Shown: positions 38,428 to 47,934 of the stretch, piece by piece
Layout of the letters: the number at the start of each line of letters is the position of its first letter
How positions within the stretch are numbered: position 1 is the stretch's first letter
NCBI RefSeq assembly: GCF_018449605.1
Contig: NZ_JAAVUW010000004.1
Location: forward strand, 434,001 to 498,000
Length of the DNA stretch: 64,000 nt
Direction: 5' to 3'
DNA from: Luteibacter sp. dw_328
Lineage (GTDB): Bacteria; Pseudomonadota; Gammaproteobacteria; Xanthomonadales; Rhodanobacteraceae
Program-made: the position numbers and the translations under genes
Notes under the pieces: generated by a model
What the model was told of the DNA's origin: nothing
The model's database searches: none
What the model saw: the letters and a program-made list of their open reading frames with translations, nothing else

Positions 38428-39264
38428 ATGGCAACTCCGTTCGTCGTCAATATCGATCCCGTCGCGCTGTCCCTCGGACCTCTCCAGGTCCATTGGTACG
38501 GGCTCATGTACCTGGGCGGCTTCCTCGGCGGATGGGGGCTCGGCGAGTATCGCCGCCGGCAGGGTCGCTTGCCTGTCAGCGCGGACCGCTTCGGCGACCT
38601 CATGTTCTACTGCATGATGGGCGTGGTGCTGGGCGGCCGGGTCGGCTACATGCTGTTCTACACGGCCATCTCCTGGATATGGACCGACCCCCTGGCCCTC
38701 TTCCGCATCTGGGACGGCGGCATGTCCTTCCATGGCGGCCTGCTCGGTGTGGTGGTGGCCGGCATCTGGTGGTCGCGGCGGAACAACGTCAAGTTCTTCG
38801 ACACGATCGACTTCGTCGCACCGCTGGTGCCCCTGGGCCTGGGGCTCGGCCGCCTGGGCAACTTCATCAACGGCGAGCTGTGGGGCAAGCCCACCGACCT
38901 GCCCATCGGCATGATTTTCCCGCACGCGCCCGATGCGCTGCCGCGCCATCCCAATCCGCTCTACGAGTTCGCACTCGAAGGCGTCGTGATGTTCGCCGTG
39001 CTCTGGATCTTTTCGCTCAAGCCGCGCCGGCGCTATGCCGTCTCGGGCCTGTTCGCCCTGATGTATGGCTGCTTCCGCTTCATCATCGAATTCGTTCGCG
39101 TGCCCGACGCCCAGTTGGGCTACCTGGCCTTCGGTTGGGTCACGATGGGGCAGGTCCTTTCCCTGCCGCTGATCGCGCTGGGCATCCTGTGGCTGGCGAT
39201 GTCGCGCCGCGCGCCCTACGCCCCTCTCGCTCCCGTCGCGGCCACCCCCGCGACGGCGACCTGA
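38428..39264 (+). CDS. lgt: Prolipoprotein diacylglyceryl transferase
   Basis: 278 residues with seven membrane segments. The 'MSFHGGLLG' motif holds His102, and the signature '[13 protein letters not shown]' holds Arg142 and Asn145, matching the catalytic residues of E. coli Lgt (offset by one). It transfers diacylglycerol from phosphatidylglycerol to the lipobox cysteine of prolipoproteins. thyA follows 14 bases downstream, as in E. coli. Confidence 0.95.
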   Translation: MATPFVVNIDPVALSLGPLQVHWYGLMYLGGFLGGWGLGEYRRRQGRLPVSADRFGDLMFYCMMGVVLGGRVGYMLFYTAISWIWTDPLALFRIWDGGMSFHGGLLGVVVAGIWWSRRNNVKFFDTIDFVAPLVPLGLGLGRLGNFINGELWGKPTDLPIGMIFPHAPDALPRHPNPLYEFALEGVVMFAVLWIFSLKPRRRYAVSGLFALMYGCFRFIIEFVRVPDAQLGYLAFGWVTMGQVLSLPLIALGILWLAMSRRAPYAPLAPVAATPATAT

Positions 39265-39278
39265 TATCGTCCCGAGCC

Positions 39279-40073
39279 ATGCAGTCCTATCTCGAACTCC
39301 TGCGCCATGTGCGCGACCACGGCACCGAGAAATCGGACCGGACCGGCACCGGCACGCGCAGCGTGTTCGGCTGGCAGATGCGTTACGACCTGGCGAAGGG
39401 TTTCCCGCTGGTCACGACGAAGAAACTGCACCTGCGCTCCATCGTCCATGAGCTGATCTGGTTCCTGCAGGGCGATACGAATATCGCTTACCTGAAGGAA
39501 AACGGGGTCGGCATCTGGGACGAGTGGGCCGACGAGAAGGGTGACCTCGGCCCCGTCTACGGACGCCAGTGGCGTGCGTGGCCCACGGCCGACGGCAAGG
39601 TGGTCGACCAGATCGCCTGGGTGGTGGACGAGATCAAGCGCAACCCGGATTCGCGTCGTCTTATCGTCTCCGCGTGGAACGTGGGCGAGTTGCCGAAGAT
39701 GGCGCTGATGCCCTGTCACACGATGTTCCAGTTCTACGTGGCCAACGGCAAACTCTCCTGCCAGCTGTACCAGCGCTCGGGCGATATCTTCCTCGGCATC
39801 CCGTTCAACATCGCCAGCTACGCGCTGCTCACCCACATGATCGCCCAGGTGACCGGGCTGGACGTGGGCGACTTCGTGCACACACTGGGCGATGCGCACC
39901 TGTACTCGAACCACATGGAGCAGGCGGACAAGCAGCTGCTTCGCGAGCCGCGCCCGCTTCCCCGGCTTTCGCTTAACCCGGAGGTGAAGTCGATCTTCGA
40001 CTTCCGCTTCGAGGATGTGGCCATCGTGGACTACGATCCGTATCCGGCGATCAAGGCACCTGTGGCGGTGTGA
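39279..40073 (+). CDS. thyA: Thymidylate synthase
   Basis: 264 residues, exactly the E. coli length. The catalytic Cys146 lies in '[12 protein letters not shown]', and '[19 protein letters not shown]' binds dUMP. It methylates dUMP to dTMP with methylene-tetrahydrofolate. It follows lgt closely (14 bases). folA lies 13 kb away in this genome. Confidence 0.97.
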   Translation: MQSYLELLRHVRDHGTEKSDRTGTGTRSVFGWQMRYDLAKGFPLVTTKKLHLRSIVHELIWFLQGDTNIAYLKENGVGIWDEWADEKGDLGPVYGRQWRAWPTADGKVVDQIAWVVDEIKRNPDSRRLIVSAWNVGELPKMALMPCHTMFQFYVANGKLSCQLYQRSGDIFLGIPFNIASYALLTHMIAQVTGLDVGDFVHTLGDAHLYSNHMEQADKQLLREPRPLPRLSLNPEVKSIFDFRFEDVAIVDYDPYPAIKAPVAV

Positions 40074-40098
40074 TCCCCCGTACGGCTAATCTGTAGCC

Positions 40099-40818
40099 AT
40101 GCGAGCGAAGCCCAATGCACAGCCCAACCAGAGCTTGATCGACGGCATTCTCACGCTGCAGGCGCTGGCTTCAGCGTCCGAGCCCGTGGGTTGCCGCGAA
40201 CTTGCCCGCCAACTCGGTGCCAACACGACACGTGTCAATCGACTGCTGAAGACGCTGGCCTATATGGGCATCGTGCGCCAGACCTCCGATCGCAAGTACG
40301 CGCCAGGTCCCGGCATGCACGTGCTCGCGGCGCAGAGCCTGTTCGCTTCCGGCCTGATCCGCCGTGCGTTGCCCGAGCTGGAGCGACTGCGTCGGTTCGG
40401 ACATACGGTGGCCATGGGCGTGCTGTGGAACGACAGCGTCAGCTATCTTTTCCATGCGCCACCAGGTATCGAGGCGGCGCGCGGTCTGGGACGTATCGGC
40501 CTGCTTCCGGCAACGACGAGCGGCATCGGTATCGTCTTGCTGGCGCAGCTACCCGACGACGAAGTACGCGAGATCTACGCCGATCGCGACATTCCGATGT
40601 TTCCCGAGGGGGTGGACAGCTTGCTCGTCACTCTCGCGAAAACCCGCAAGCAGGGCTATGCACGCGTGCACGTGGCGGACGATCGCGACCACCACATCGT
40701 CGCCGTCGCGACTGGCGAGCCGGTGGTTGCGGGTCTTGCCATGTCGGGTTGGATTCCGGAATCGGCGACGGCTGAACTGGTCGAAGCCCTGCGGCTGGCA
40801 GCGCTCGAGATCGCCTGA
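40099..40818 (+). CDS. IclR-family transcriptional regulator
   Basis: 239 residues. An N-terminal winged helix ('LARQLGANTTRVNRLLKTLA') and a C-terminal effector-binding domain ('GIGIVLLAQLPDDEVREIYA') identify IclR. Members often control sugar-acid and aromatic catabolism. It precedes the sugar-acid transporter gene by 77 bases and is the only regulator in this cluster, so it is probably the cluster's controller. Candidate binding sites are given at 40848 and 44332. Confidence 0.9.
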   Translation: MRAKPNAQPNQSLIDGILTLQALASASEPVGCRELARQLGANTTRVNRLLKTLAYMGIVRQTSDRKYAPGPGMHVLAAQSLFASGLIRRALPELERLRRFGHTVAMGVLWNDSVSYLFHAPPGIEAARGLGRIGLLPATTSGIGIVLLAQLPDDEVREIYADRDIPMFPEGVDSLLVTLAKTRKQGYARVHVADDRDHHIVAVATGEPVVAGLAMSGWIPESATAELVEALRLAALEIA

Positions 40819-40847
40819 GGGTTGCGCCGCACTGCGCCTTGACCGTG

Positions 40848-40866
40848 TTGCTATTTTAGTAATACG
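40848..40866. promoter_or_regulatory. Candidate operator upstream of the MFS gene
   Basis: TTGCTATTTTAGTAATACG matches 14 of 19 positions with a site at 44332 in front of the TonB receptor. It is an imperfect palindrome (TTGCTA / TAGTAA). TTGACC at 40839 could be a -35 element. A role for the IclR protein is inferred from position only. Confidence 0.45.
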
Positions 40867-40895
40867 TTCGCTACGTCTTGGTGGGGGTGCACGGC

Positions 40896-42170
40896 ATGGC
40901 GGTAGTCATCGGGGAAGGCGCGCGGCCAGGAAGGCTTCGATGGGCGCTGTTGGCGCTGCTGTTCGTCTCCACGGTGATCAACTACCTGGATCGTCAGGCG
41001 CTTTCCATTCTCGCCACCACCATCCAGGTGGACCTGAGCATCACCGACGCGGCCTACGCACACATCGTGCAGGTCTTTCTGTTCGCGTACACGATCGCCT
41101 ATCTGCTCGCCGGGCGCCTCACGGACTGGCTCGGTTCGCGCGTGGCGCTCGCTTTGTTCGTCGCGTGGTGGTCGGTAGCGAACCTGCTTACGGGACTCGC
41201 GCGCAACGCATTCGAACTCGGCGCCGCGCGCTTCGCACTTGGACTGGGCGAGCCTGGTAACTACACGGTTGGATCGAAGGTGGTATCGGAGCGTTTCCCG
41301 GCGGGCGAGCGTGGCCTCGCGTTCGGTATCTACACGGCTGGCGCGATGGTCGGTGCCACGCTGGCGCCGCCACTCATCGGTGGTGTCGCCATGGTCTACG
41401 GCTGGCGCTCGGCCTTCGTGGTGACCGGTGCGTCGGGGCTGCTGTGGCTTGTCGCGTGGTTGTGGATTCATCCCCGCGAAGTGCGCGCGGTGAAGGTGCC
41501 TGGCGTCGCGCAGGAAGGCGTGTTGTGGGGAACGCTGCTGCGCGACCGCACGCTGTGGTTGCTCGTGCTCTCGCGGGCGGTCGCCGACCCCGTCTGGTAT
41601 TTCTACCTGTTCTGGTTTCCCAAGTACCTCAACGACGTGCGCGGGATGAAGCTGGCCGCTGTCGCCTCGGTGGCGTGGGTGGTGTATCTCGCGGCCGATC
41701 TTGGCAGCGTCGGTGGCGGTGCGATTTCCAGCTGGCTGGTCAGACGCGGCATCGAACCCGCGCGCAGCCGACTGATGGCCATGGCCGGCGCGGCCCTGAT
41801 CGCGCCGGTGGGTATGTTCTCCGCGTTTCATCCCGCGTTGCCGCTGCTGTTCGCGATCGGCTCCGCGGTGGCATTCGCCCATCTGGTGTACCAGATCAAC
41901 ATCAGCACCCTTGTCGTCGATCTCTATCCAGGCCGCAACATCGCCACGATATTCGGCATCATCGGTGCGGGCAGCGCGCTCGGCGGCATGCTGTCCGCCC
42001 AGGTGGTGGGTAGCCTCGTATCGAGTGGAAACTTCGATCGCAGTTTCGTGCTGATGGCCTTCCTCCATCCGCTAGCATTCGGCGTAGCGTGGCTGGCCGT
42101 CCGGCTGGCACCGCGGTCGCGATTGATCGCGGACACGGTGCCGGTGTCTCAGGACACGAGCTCGGCGTAG
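40896..42170 (+). CDS. MFS transporter, ACS family (sugar-acid importer, DgoT-like)
   Basis: 424 residues, 12 membrane helices. The 'GRLTDWLGSRVALA' loop between helices 2 and 3 and 'NYLDRQALS' at the first helix are typical of the anion:cation symporter (ACS) family that imports galactonate, glucarate, hexuronates and similar acids. A GGGGGTG ribosome site precedes the ATG at 40896; a TTG at 40878 is an alternative start. It is convergent with the dehydratase gene, overlapping its 3' end by 22 bases. Confidence 0.87.
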   Translation: MAVVIGEGARPGRLRWALLALLFVSTVINYLDRQALSILATTIQVDLSITDAAYAHIVQVFLFAYTIAYLLAGRLTDWLGSRVALALFVAWWSVANLLTGLARNAFELGAARFALGLGEPGNYTVGSKVVSERFPAGERGLAFGIYTAGAMVGATLAPPLIGGVAMVYGWRSAFVVTGASGLLWLVAWLWIHPREVRAVKVPGVAQEGVLWGTLLRDRTLWLLVLSRAVADPVWYFYLFWFPKYLNDVRGMKLAAVASVAWVVYLAADLGSVGGGAISSWLVRRGIEPARSRLMAMAGAALIAPVGMFSAFHPALPLLFAIGSAVAFAHLVYQINISTLVVDLYPGRNIATIFGIIGAGSALGGMLSAQVVGSLVSSGNFDRSFVLMAFLHPLAFGVAWLAVRLAPRSRLIADTVPVSQDTSSA

Positions 42171-43321
42171 TCCCAGAAGCGTTTGCCAGGACAGGCACCC
42201 AGCCCGGGCCCGGTCGGCAGGCTGTAGCTGCAGTCGGCATACGCCATGTCGGTATCGAGCAGCTCCAGCGAGCGCGAGAACACCGAGTGCTGCCACTCGT
42301 GCCGCCACAACCCCGGTAGGGTGACCGAGGCATGCAGGCTCGCTGCCAGGAACAGGCCGGCGCCGACCGTGGCATGTGGAGCGGTGGCGATACTACCGGC
42401 TTCGGCGAGCGCATTGATACGGCGGAACTGCGTGATGCCCGTATGGCCCATTTCCGGCTGGATGAAGGCGACCGACCGCTGCGAGACGCGCAGGCGTGCC
42501 TCGTATTCGGTGTACCACTCTTCGCCAGCGGCAATAGCGACGGGTGAGCGCCTGGCGAGCCACGCGAGACCGCCCACGTCTTCCGGCTTCACCGGTGCCT
42601 CGATGAAGTGCGGTCGATACGTAGCCATGCGCTCGATGAGTTCCAGGGCATCTTCGGGCGAGAACTTCCAGTGCAGGTCCACCATGAGCAAGGCGTCGTC
42701 GCCGAGTGCCTGGCGCAGCGCGGCCACCTCCTCGACGATGCCTTCGCTGCTGACCACGGCGTGGATCTTGAAAGCGTCGTGACCTTCGTCGCGGAAGCGT
42801 TTCGCCATCTCGACGCGTCCTTGCAGGGTGGCGGCAGGAAGGCCCGAAAGATACCCCGGTACGCGGTCGCGCTGCCGGTCGCCGAGCATCTGCCAAAGCG
42901 GTAAGCCGTGACGGCGAGCGCGCAGGTCCCACAACGCGATGTCGAGCGCGGTGATGGCATCCACGTGGAAGCCGGAGGTGCACCCGCGTACCCGCATGAG
43001 TCCATAGAGGTCGTCCCAGATCGACTCGACATCGTCCGGATGACGCCCGATCAGTTCGGGCACCAGCAGGTCGTTGATGATCTCCGTGGTCGCTCGTGGC
43101 GCGCAGATGCCATAGGTTTCGCCCCAGCCCTCGCTGCCGTCGGCGGCCGTGATGCGCACGGCGATGGAGCGGTCCACCGAGGGGTAGATCGTGCCGTTGC
43201 CCTTGCGAACGACATAACCACGCGAGTTGACGCGTTCACCCGGGCCGAGCGGGCCGAGGTAAGGCGTGTCCCGCGGCACGGTGACGATGAAGGTCTCGAC
43301 CTTGGCGACATGGGCATTCAT
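42149..43321 (-). CDS. Enolase-superfamily sugar-acid dehydratase (mandelate racemase/galactonate dehydratase-like)
   Basis: 390 residues. The enolase-superfamily barrel has the metal ligands Asp215 ('MVDLHWKF'), Glu241 ('FIEAPVKPED') and Glu267 ('AGEEWYT'), a candidate base 'KIH' (185-187) on the second strand, and His316 ('APHATVG') on the seventh. This is a dehydratase set that turns an aldonate into 2-keto-3-deoxy aldonate. The exact sugar acid cannot be fixed from sequence. It overlaps the DHDPS-family gene by 4 bases (ATGA). Confidence 0.85.
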   Translation of the reverse strand: MNAHVAKVETFIVTVPRDTPYLGPLGPGERVNSRGYVVRKGNGTIYPSVDRSIAVRITAADGSEGWGETYGICAPRATTEIINDLLVPELIGRHPDDVESIWDDLYGLMRVRGCTSGFHVDAITALDIALWDLRARRHGLPLWQMLGDRQRDRVPGYLSGLPAATLQGRVEMAKRFRDEGHDAFKIHAVVSSEGIVEEVAALRQALGDDALLMVDLHWKFSPEDALELIERMATYRPHFIEAPVKPEDVGGLAWLARRSPVAIAAGEEWYTEYEARLRVSQRSVAFIQPEMGHTGITQFRRINALAEAGSIATAPHATVGAGLFLAASLHASVTLPGLWRHEWQHSVFSRSLELLDTDMAYADCSYSLPTGPGLGACPGKRFWDYAELVS

Positions 43322-44250
43322 AGGGACATTCTCGCGCTTGCGCCAGGCGTGTTGTCGAGTGGGACCAGATCGGCGATGCGGGCGAGCAGGGCGTCGAGCT
43401 CCCGCTCGTCCCAGGCGTCCAATGCGGCGCCCGGTGCGCGGACATGCGCATTCGCGATGAGCCCGCGACGCAACAGCACGGCCTTGGTCAGGCGCCAGCG
43501 AAACACCGCCTGCATGCTCAGCAAGGGCAGGGTGCGTTCGAACAGATCGCGCGCCCCCTGGACGTCGCCCCGGTGGTAGCGCGCGAGCATGTCCACGTGC
43601 ACTTCGGTCACCTCGCAGGCAGGCATCGTGCCGATGGCGCCCCGCTGCAATTCATCCATGACGTAACGTGCGCCGGCACCGCCGAAAACGGCGGCCACGT
43701 TCCCACGCGCCTGGGTCGCGAGTGCGGTGATGCGATGGCCGGAGGGCTGCGTTTCCTCCTTGACGTACGTGATGCCTTTGACGGCCGACGCCAGCGCGGC
43801 CACCTGCGCCACGCCGAGACCGACACCCATCGGCGCCGGCGCGTTCTGCAACATGATGGAGATGCCTGAAGCTGCGTGGATATCGTTGAAGTAGCGCGCC
43901 ATGGCTTCGGCGTCGCCTGCGTGCGCATGCGGCGTAAGGATCATCGCCGCGACGGCGCCCGCGGCGGCACCGGCGCTGGCGAGTCGGGTTGCTGTTGCGA
44001 CATCGGGATGACTCGCCCCGACGACGAAGGGAACGCGTCCGTCGATCCACTCGCCCAGCACGGTCGTTATCTGGAGTCGCTCATCCACCGAGAGCATGTC
44101 GTACTCGCTCGCCAGGCCAGGGAAGACGACGCCTGCCGCGCCCGCGGCGAGGATGTACTCGAGCACGTTGCGCGTGCCGGCGAGGTCGAGCTCACCCGAC
44201 CCGTGAAAGATCGTCGGAAGTATCGGAAAAACGCCTGCCAGGTGGGTCAT
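43318..44250 (-). CDS. DHDPS/NAL-superfamily lyase lacking the catalytic tyrosine
   Basis: 310 residues, TIM barrel of the dihydrodipicolinate synthase/N-acetylneuraminate lyase family. The Schiff-base lysine is Lys164 ('GITYVKEE'). The TT motif of DHDPS is replaced by 'LAS' (46-48), and the usual tyrosine of 'YNxP' is Gln135 ('MLQNAP'). A 2-keto-3-deoxy-acid aldolase or a dehydratase role is likely in this cluster. The start at 44250 is chosen; an extra 14 residues upstream are not family-like. It is transcribed ahead of the enolase-type gene. Confidence 0.82.
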   Translation of the reverse strand: MTHLAGVFPILPTIFHGSGELDLAGTRNVLEYILAAGAAGVVFPGLASEYDMLSVDERLQITTVLGEWIDGRVPFVVGASHPDVATATRLASAGAAAGAVAAMILTPHAHAGDAEAMARYFNDIHAASGISIMLQNAPAPMGVGLGVAQVAALASAVKGITYVKEETQPSGHRITALATQARGNVAAVFGGAGARYVMDELQRGAIGTMPACEVTEVHVDMLARYHRGDVQGARDLFERTLPLLSMQAVFRWRLTKAVLLRRGLIANAHVRAPGAALDAWDERELDALLARIADLVPLDNTPGASARMSL

Positions 44251-44314
44251 GTCGTGGCTTTCCTCGAAGCGGAATTTGTTGCGTTGCATCAATGATTTAG
44301 TTGTGCGGCGGTCC

Positions 44315-44341
44315 TTGCAACGAGGTCTATATTGCTATAAT
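44315..44341 (+). promoter_or_regulatory. Candidate sigma-70 promoter of the TonB receptor/dgo operon
   Basis: -35 TTGCAA (44315-44320) and -10 TATAAT (44336-44341) with a short 15-base spacer, 86 bases before the ATG. The -10 box lies inside the motif at 44332, so a protein bound there would block RNA polymerase. Confidence 0.5.
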
Positions 44342-44350
44342 AGTTACACC
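44332..44350. promoter_or_regulatory. Candidate operator in the divergent DHDPS/TonB receptor promoter
   Basis: TTGCTATAATAGTTACACC, matching 14 of 19 positions with the site at 40848. The centre CTAT-A-ATAG is a perfect small palindrome overlapping the -10 box. It lies between two divergent operons of the same pathway and could control both. Confidence 0.45.
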
Positions 44351-44426
44351 ATGCCAAGCAAAAAACGCGCTGGCGAACGGCGGTAACCGGCAAAATCCGC
44401 AAGACCTCGGGGGAGGAAAAACAAAC

Positions 44427-47150
44427 ATGCGTCTTACTCGTCGCACCATCCTGTCGACCTTGATTGCACAGGTGCTCTTTGCTTCCGTACCGGCCGTCGC
44501 CCAGACGAGCACGGCCAACGACACAACCACCAAGGCGCCGGTTCCTCCGGGTCAGCCGCAGGCGACCACGGCGCCGCAGGACCAGGCTCCGGTTACCCTC
44601 GAAGGCGTCACGGTGTCGGGCATCCGCCAGAGCCTGGAAAAGTCGCGAGACCTGAAGCGCGATTCCACGCAGATCGTCGACGCGATCGTCGCCGACGACA
44701 TCGGCAAGCTGCCGGATACCAACGTGGCCGAATCACTGGGGCGCGTTGCCGGCGTGCAGCTCGAACGCGGCATGGGCGAGGGCAGCAGCGTGCTCGTTCG
44801 CGGCCTTAGCCAGAACGTCTATCTCTACAACGGACGCGAGATCTTCGATGCCACGGGCCGCGGCGGCAACGGCCTCGACCAGCTCAATACGTCCACTTAT
44901 GGGCTGTTGACCCTCGTACCTTCCGAACTCATCTCGCGTCTTTCGGTGACCAAGCTCGCCAGCGCCGACCAGGTCGCCGGCGCCCTTGGCGGCATCATCG
45001 ATATCGAAACACGCATGCCCCTGAATGTGGACGGCGACCAGAACGTGGTCAGCATGTCAGGTACGTACAGCAAGCTGGCGAAGAAGGGCGGCGGCGACGG
45101 GTTCGCCCTGTTGTCCGCGCGCACCAAGGACGAGCGCTTCGGCGCGATGATCGCCGCGACCTATAGCCATAGCACGGTGGTCCAGCAGGGCCTGGATACG
45201 TTTTCCGGCTACGCCTCGTACAAGGACACCTCGGTGACCCCGGCCGTGACACGCTACGGATCGACCGATATGCGCGCCCAGGACATCAGCGACGACCGCA
45301 CGAAGAAAGGGGTCAGTGCCGTCCTGCAGTGGCGTCCCGTGCCGGGCGTGGAAATCATCGGCGATACGTTCTACTCGAAGCAGACCGCCGATCGCGACCG
45401 CTACTGGCTCGCGTTCAATCCCAGCGCCGGCTTGAGCAACGCGGTGTACTCGCCGAACAACATCCTGGTCGCCGGCCGCTCGACGAGTCCGATCCAGGCC
45501 AACACGGAAATCGCCGACATCGAAGCGGATGTCTGGTCCACGGCGCTCAAGGCGAAGTTCCAGGCCGGCGATCATCTCGACGGTTCGGCTGAAGTGTCCT
45601 ACGACCGTTCGAAGGCGGATTACCACCAGAATTACATGCGCCTCCAGCCGGCGGCTGGCGTCACCTCGGTCATCGACTACGACCTGCGCCAGGGCGCCTT
45701 CGGAAGCTTCAATGTCGGTGGCGTGAACCTGACCGATCCTTCGCAGATGCGCATGAGCATCCTGTTTGACAACGACTACCGCGCGAAGACCGATGCCCCG
45801 GCTGCACGTACGGACTGGACGTGGAACTTCGACTCCGACCATTGGCGCGCGCTGGACTTCGGTGCTCGCATAACGAAGGTCAAGAGCAATCAGGATCCGT
45901 TGCGTGCAGATATCCGTCCCACCGGCGGCGTTCCTGCCACCCAGCTGAGCGACTTCCTTCGGGTCTACAGCAACGACGATTTCATGAAGGGCGAGTTCGA
46001 TGGGTTGCCGCGAAGCTATCTCGGCAGCTTCCGCAATGTGTTCACCGGCTGCTCCGCTTTCACAGGCATTCCGTCGATCAGCCAGGACCCGCAATGCCTG
46101 GACGGTCGAAATAACGCGCTGGCCTACGCCGGCACCTTCAGCATCGACGAGAAGTTCAGCGAAGCGTATTCAAAGGTGGACTGGGGCTTCGATGCCGGAT
46201 CCATGCCAATCTCCGGCAACTTCGGCGTGCGCTACGTGCAGCGTGAGCTGGACTCCCGAGGCAACCTGCTGTCCGGAACAGGCCAGCCCATTCCCACGGA
46301 CTACCGCAGCACGGACCGCGAGTGGCTGCCCTCGGCGATCGCCAAGTGGGAGATATCCGATAAGTGGCTGCTGCGCGGTGGTGCCGCCCGCGTCGTCGCC
46401 TTCCCCAACACTGAAGATCTCAACAACGGTGTCACGCTCAACAACAACGCGGTGTTCGACAACGGCGTGCAGATCACGCCGGGAACCGGCAGTGGTGGCG
46501 CACCGGCGCTCAAGCCATTCAAGGCCGACCAGTACGACATGTCGCTGGAGTATTACTACAACGACACTGGCATGCTGTCGGCCGGCTTGTTCTACAAGGA
46601 CATCTCGACTTTCATCGTCCAGCAGCAGAGCGCCGAGAGCTACGGGGGCGTGGACTATTTCGTCAACCGCAAGGTCAACGGCGATCATGCCACGGTGAAG
46701 GGGGCCGAGTTCCTGGCCCAGGTGCCTTTCACTTTCCTGCCCGAAGCGATCAACGGCTTCGGCATGGTCGCAACCTACACGTATATCGATTCGACCACGC
46801 CGATCAAGGACGTGACCGGCCAGTCGCTGAGTTTTCCAGGCTTGTCGAAGAACAACGTCAACCTGATCCTTTATTACGAGACCGGTCCTTTCAGCGCCCG
46901 GGTCGCGTACAACTGGCGCGACCATTACTTCGTGAGCCTGTCCGCCGCCAATACGGGTATCTACAACGATAACTACTCGGACCTCGCGGCGTCGGTCAGT
47001 TACAACTTTACGCCGAAGCTCTCGCTGCAGCTGCAGGCCACCAATCTCCTGGACAGCAAGCAGCGTACCTACGACGGCAGTACCGAGGGTCTGCGCACGA
47101 ACGTGGTATATGGCCGTAACTACATGGCCACGGTGACCTGGCGTTTCTGA
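44427..47150 (+). CDS. TonB-dependent receptor, second copy (sugar cluster)
   Basis: 907 residues. A signal peptide (to 'SVPAVAQ') is followed by a Pro/Thr-rich linker and a plug domain ('VTVSGIRQSLEKSRDLKRDS', 'DTNVAESLGRVAGVQLERG', 'GSSVLVRGLSQN') of the Caulobacter/Xanthomonas carbohydrate-receptor type, then a barrel ending in 'MATVTWRF'. GGGGGAGG precedes the ATG at 44427. It is first in the operon with the SDR, DgoK and SMP-30 genes, so it probably brings an oligosaccharide or sugar acid across the outer membrane. Confidence 0.92.
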   Translation: MRLTRRTILSTLIAQVLFASVPAVAQTSTANDTTTKAPVPPGQPQATTAPQDQAPVTLEGVTVSGIRQSLEKSRDLKRDSTQIVDAIVADDIGKLPDTNVAESLGRVAGVQLERGMGEGSSVLVRGLSQNVYLYNGREIFDATGRGGNGLDQLNTSTYGLLTLVPSELISRLSVTKLASADQVAGALGGIIDIETRMPLNVDGDQNVVSMSGTYSKLAKKGGGDGFALLSARTKDERFGAMIAATYSHSTVVQQGLDTFSGYASYKDTSVTPAVTRYGSTDMRAQDISDDRTKKGVSAVLQWRPVPGVEIIGDTFYSKQTADRDRYWLAFNPSAGLSNAVYSPNNILVAGRSTSPIQANTEIADIEADVWSTALKAKFQAGDHLDGSAEVSYDRSKADYHQNYMRLQPAAGVTSVIDYDLRQGAFGSFNVGGVNLTDPSQMRMSILFDNDYRAKTDAPAARTDWTWNFDSDHWRALDFGARITKVKSNQDPLRADIRPTGGVPATQLSDFLRVYSNDDFMKGEFDGLPRSYLGSFRNVFTGCSAFTGIPSISQDPQCLDGRNNALAYAGTFSIDEKFSEAYSKVDWGFDAGSMPISGNFGVRYVQRELDSRGNLLSGTGQPIPTDYRSTDREWLPSAIAKWEISDKWLLRGGAARVVAFPNTEDLNNGVTLNNNAVFDNGVQITPGTGSGGAPALKPFKADQYDMSLEYYYNDTGMLSAGLFYKDISTFIVQQQSAESYGGVDYFVNRKVNGDHATVKGAEFLAQVPFTFLPEAINGFGMVATYTYIDSTTPIKDVTGQSLSFPGLSKNNVNLILYYETGPFSARVAYNWRDHYFVSLSAANTGIYNDNYSDLAASVSYNFTPKLSLQLQATNLLDSKQRTYDGSTEGLRTNVVYGRNYMATVTWRF

Positions 47151-47184
47151 TCGCGACCGGGCGCGGCAACAGGGGAGAGGACGG

Positions 47185-47925
47185 TTGAGCACACAGTCAT
47201 TGGCGGGACGCGCGGCGATCGTGACGGGAACAGCAAGCGGGATAGGGGCGGCGGTGGCGCGCCGCTTGGGCGAGGAAGGTGCATCCGTGGCGGGCTTCGA
47301 TCTGAAGGCGTCGACGGGCGTGGCTCGGTCGCTGCAAGTGGACCTGCGCGACGACGCGGCGGTGGGTGAGGCAGTGGCTGCTGCCGCTGCCGCGCATGGG
47401 CCCGCAACGATCCTGGTGCATTGTGCCGGGGTCAGCCCACCGGGATCGATCCTCGAGTCCGATGATGCGTTGTTTCTCGAAACCTATGACATCAACGTGC
47501 TGTCCGCCGTGCGCCTGCTTCGTCATTGCGTGCCTGTCATGCGGGATGCAGGCGGCGGATCGGTGGTGCTGACCTCGTCGATCAATGCGAGCTTCGCGAC
47601 ACCCACGCTGGCGGCCTATGCGGCGAGCAAGGCGGCGGTCGAGTCGCTGGTACGCACGGCGGCATTGGAGTTCGCGCCGTGGCAGGTGCGTGTAAACGCC
47701 ATGGCGCCAGCCTCGATCGACACCCCGATGATGCAAGTTTCCTTCGCCCGCGACAGCGATCCGGATACCGCACGCCTGCGCAACATCGGCCGCCATCCAC
47801 TCGGACGGCTCGGCACGGCCGACGATGTCGCGGCTCTCGCCTTGTTCCTGGCGGGCGATGGCAGTGCCTGGCTGACCGGCGGCATTTTTCCGATTGACGG
47901 GGGCGCGTCGGTGACGCGCCGCTGA
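47185..47925 (+). CDS. SDR-family sugar dehydrogenase
   Basis: 246 residues. The Rossmann motif is 'GTASGIG' (15-21), Asp39 at the end of strand 2 ('GFDLK') favours NAD, and the catalytic residues are Ser132, Tyr145 and Lys149 ('YAASK'). The start is a TTG after AGGGGAGAGG. In this operon it probably oxidises the sugar to a lactone (or an aldonate intermediate). The sugar is not identified. Confidence 0.85.
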   Translation: MSTQSLAGRAAIVTGTASGIGAAVARRLGEEGASVAGFDLKASTGVARSLQVDLRDDAAVGEAVAAAAAAHGPATILVHCAGVSPPGSILESDDALFLETYDINVLSAVRLLRHCVPVMRDAGGGSVVLTSSINASFATPTLAAYAASKAAVESLVRTAALEFAPWQVRVNAMAPASIDTPMMQVSFARDSDPDTARLRNIGRHPLGRLGTADDVAALALFLAGDGSAWLTGGIFPIDGGASVTRR

Positions 47926-47934
47926 GGGGGCACG

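Noticed and set aside
47185-47187. TTG start of the SDR gene as a possible mis-start
   Set aside because: AGGGGAGAGG lies directly upstream and the Rossmann N-terminus needs this start, so it was kept.
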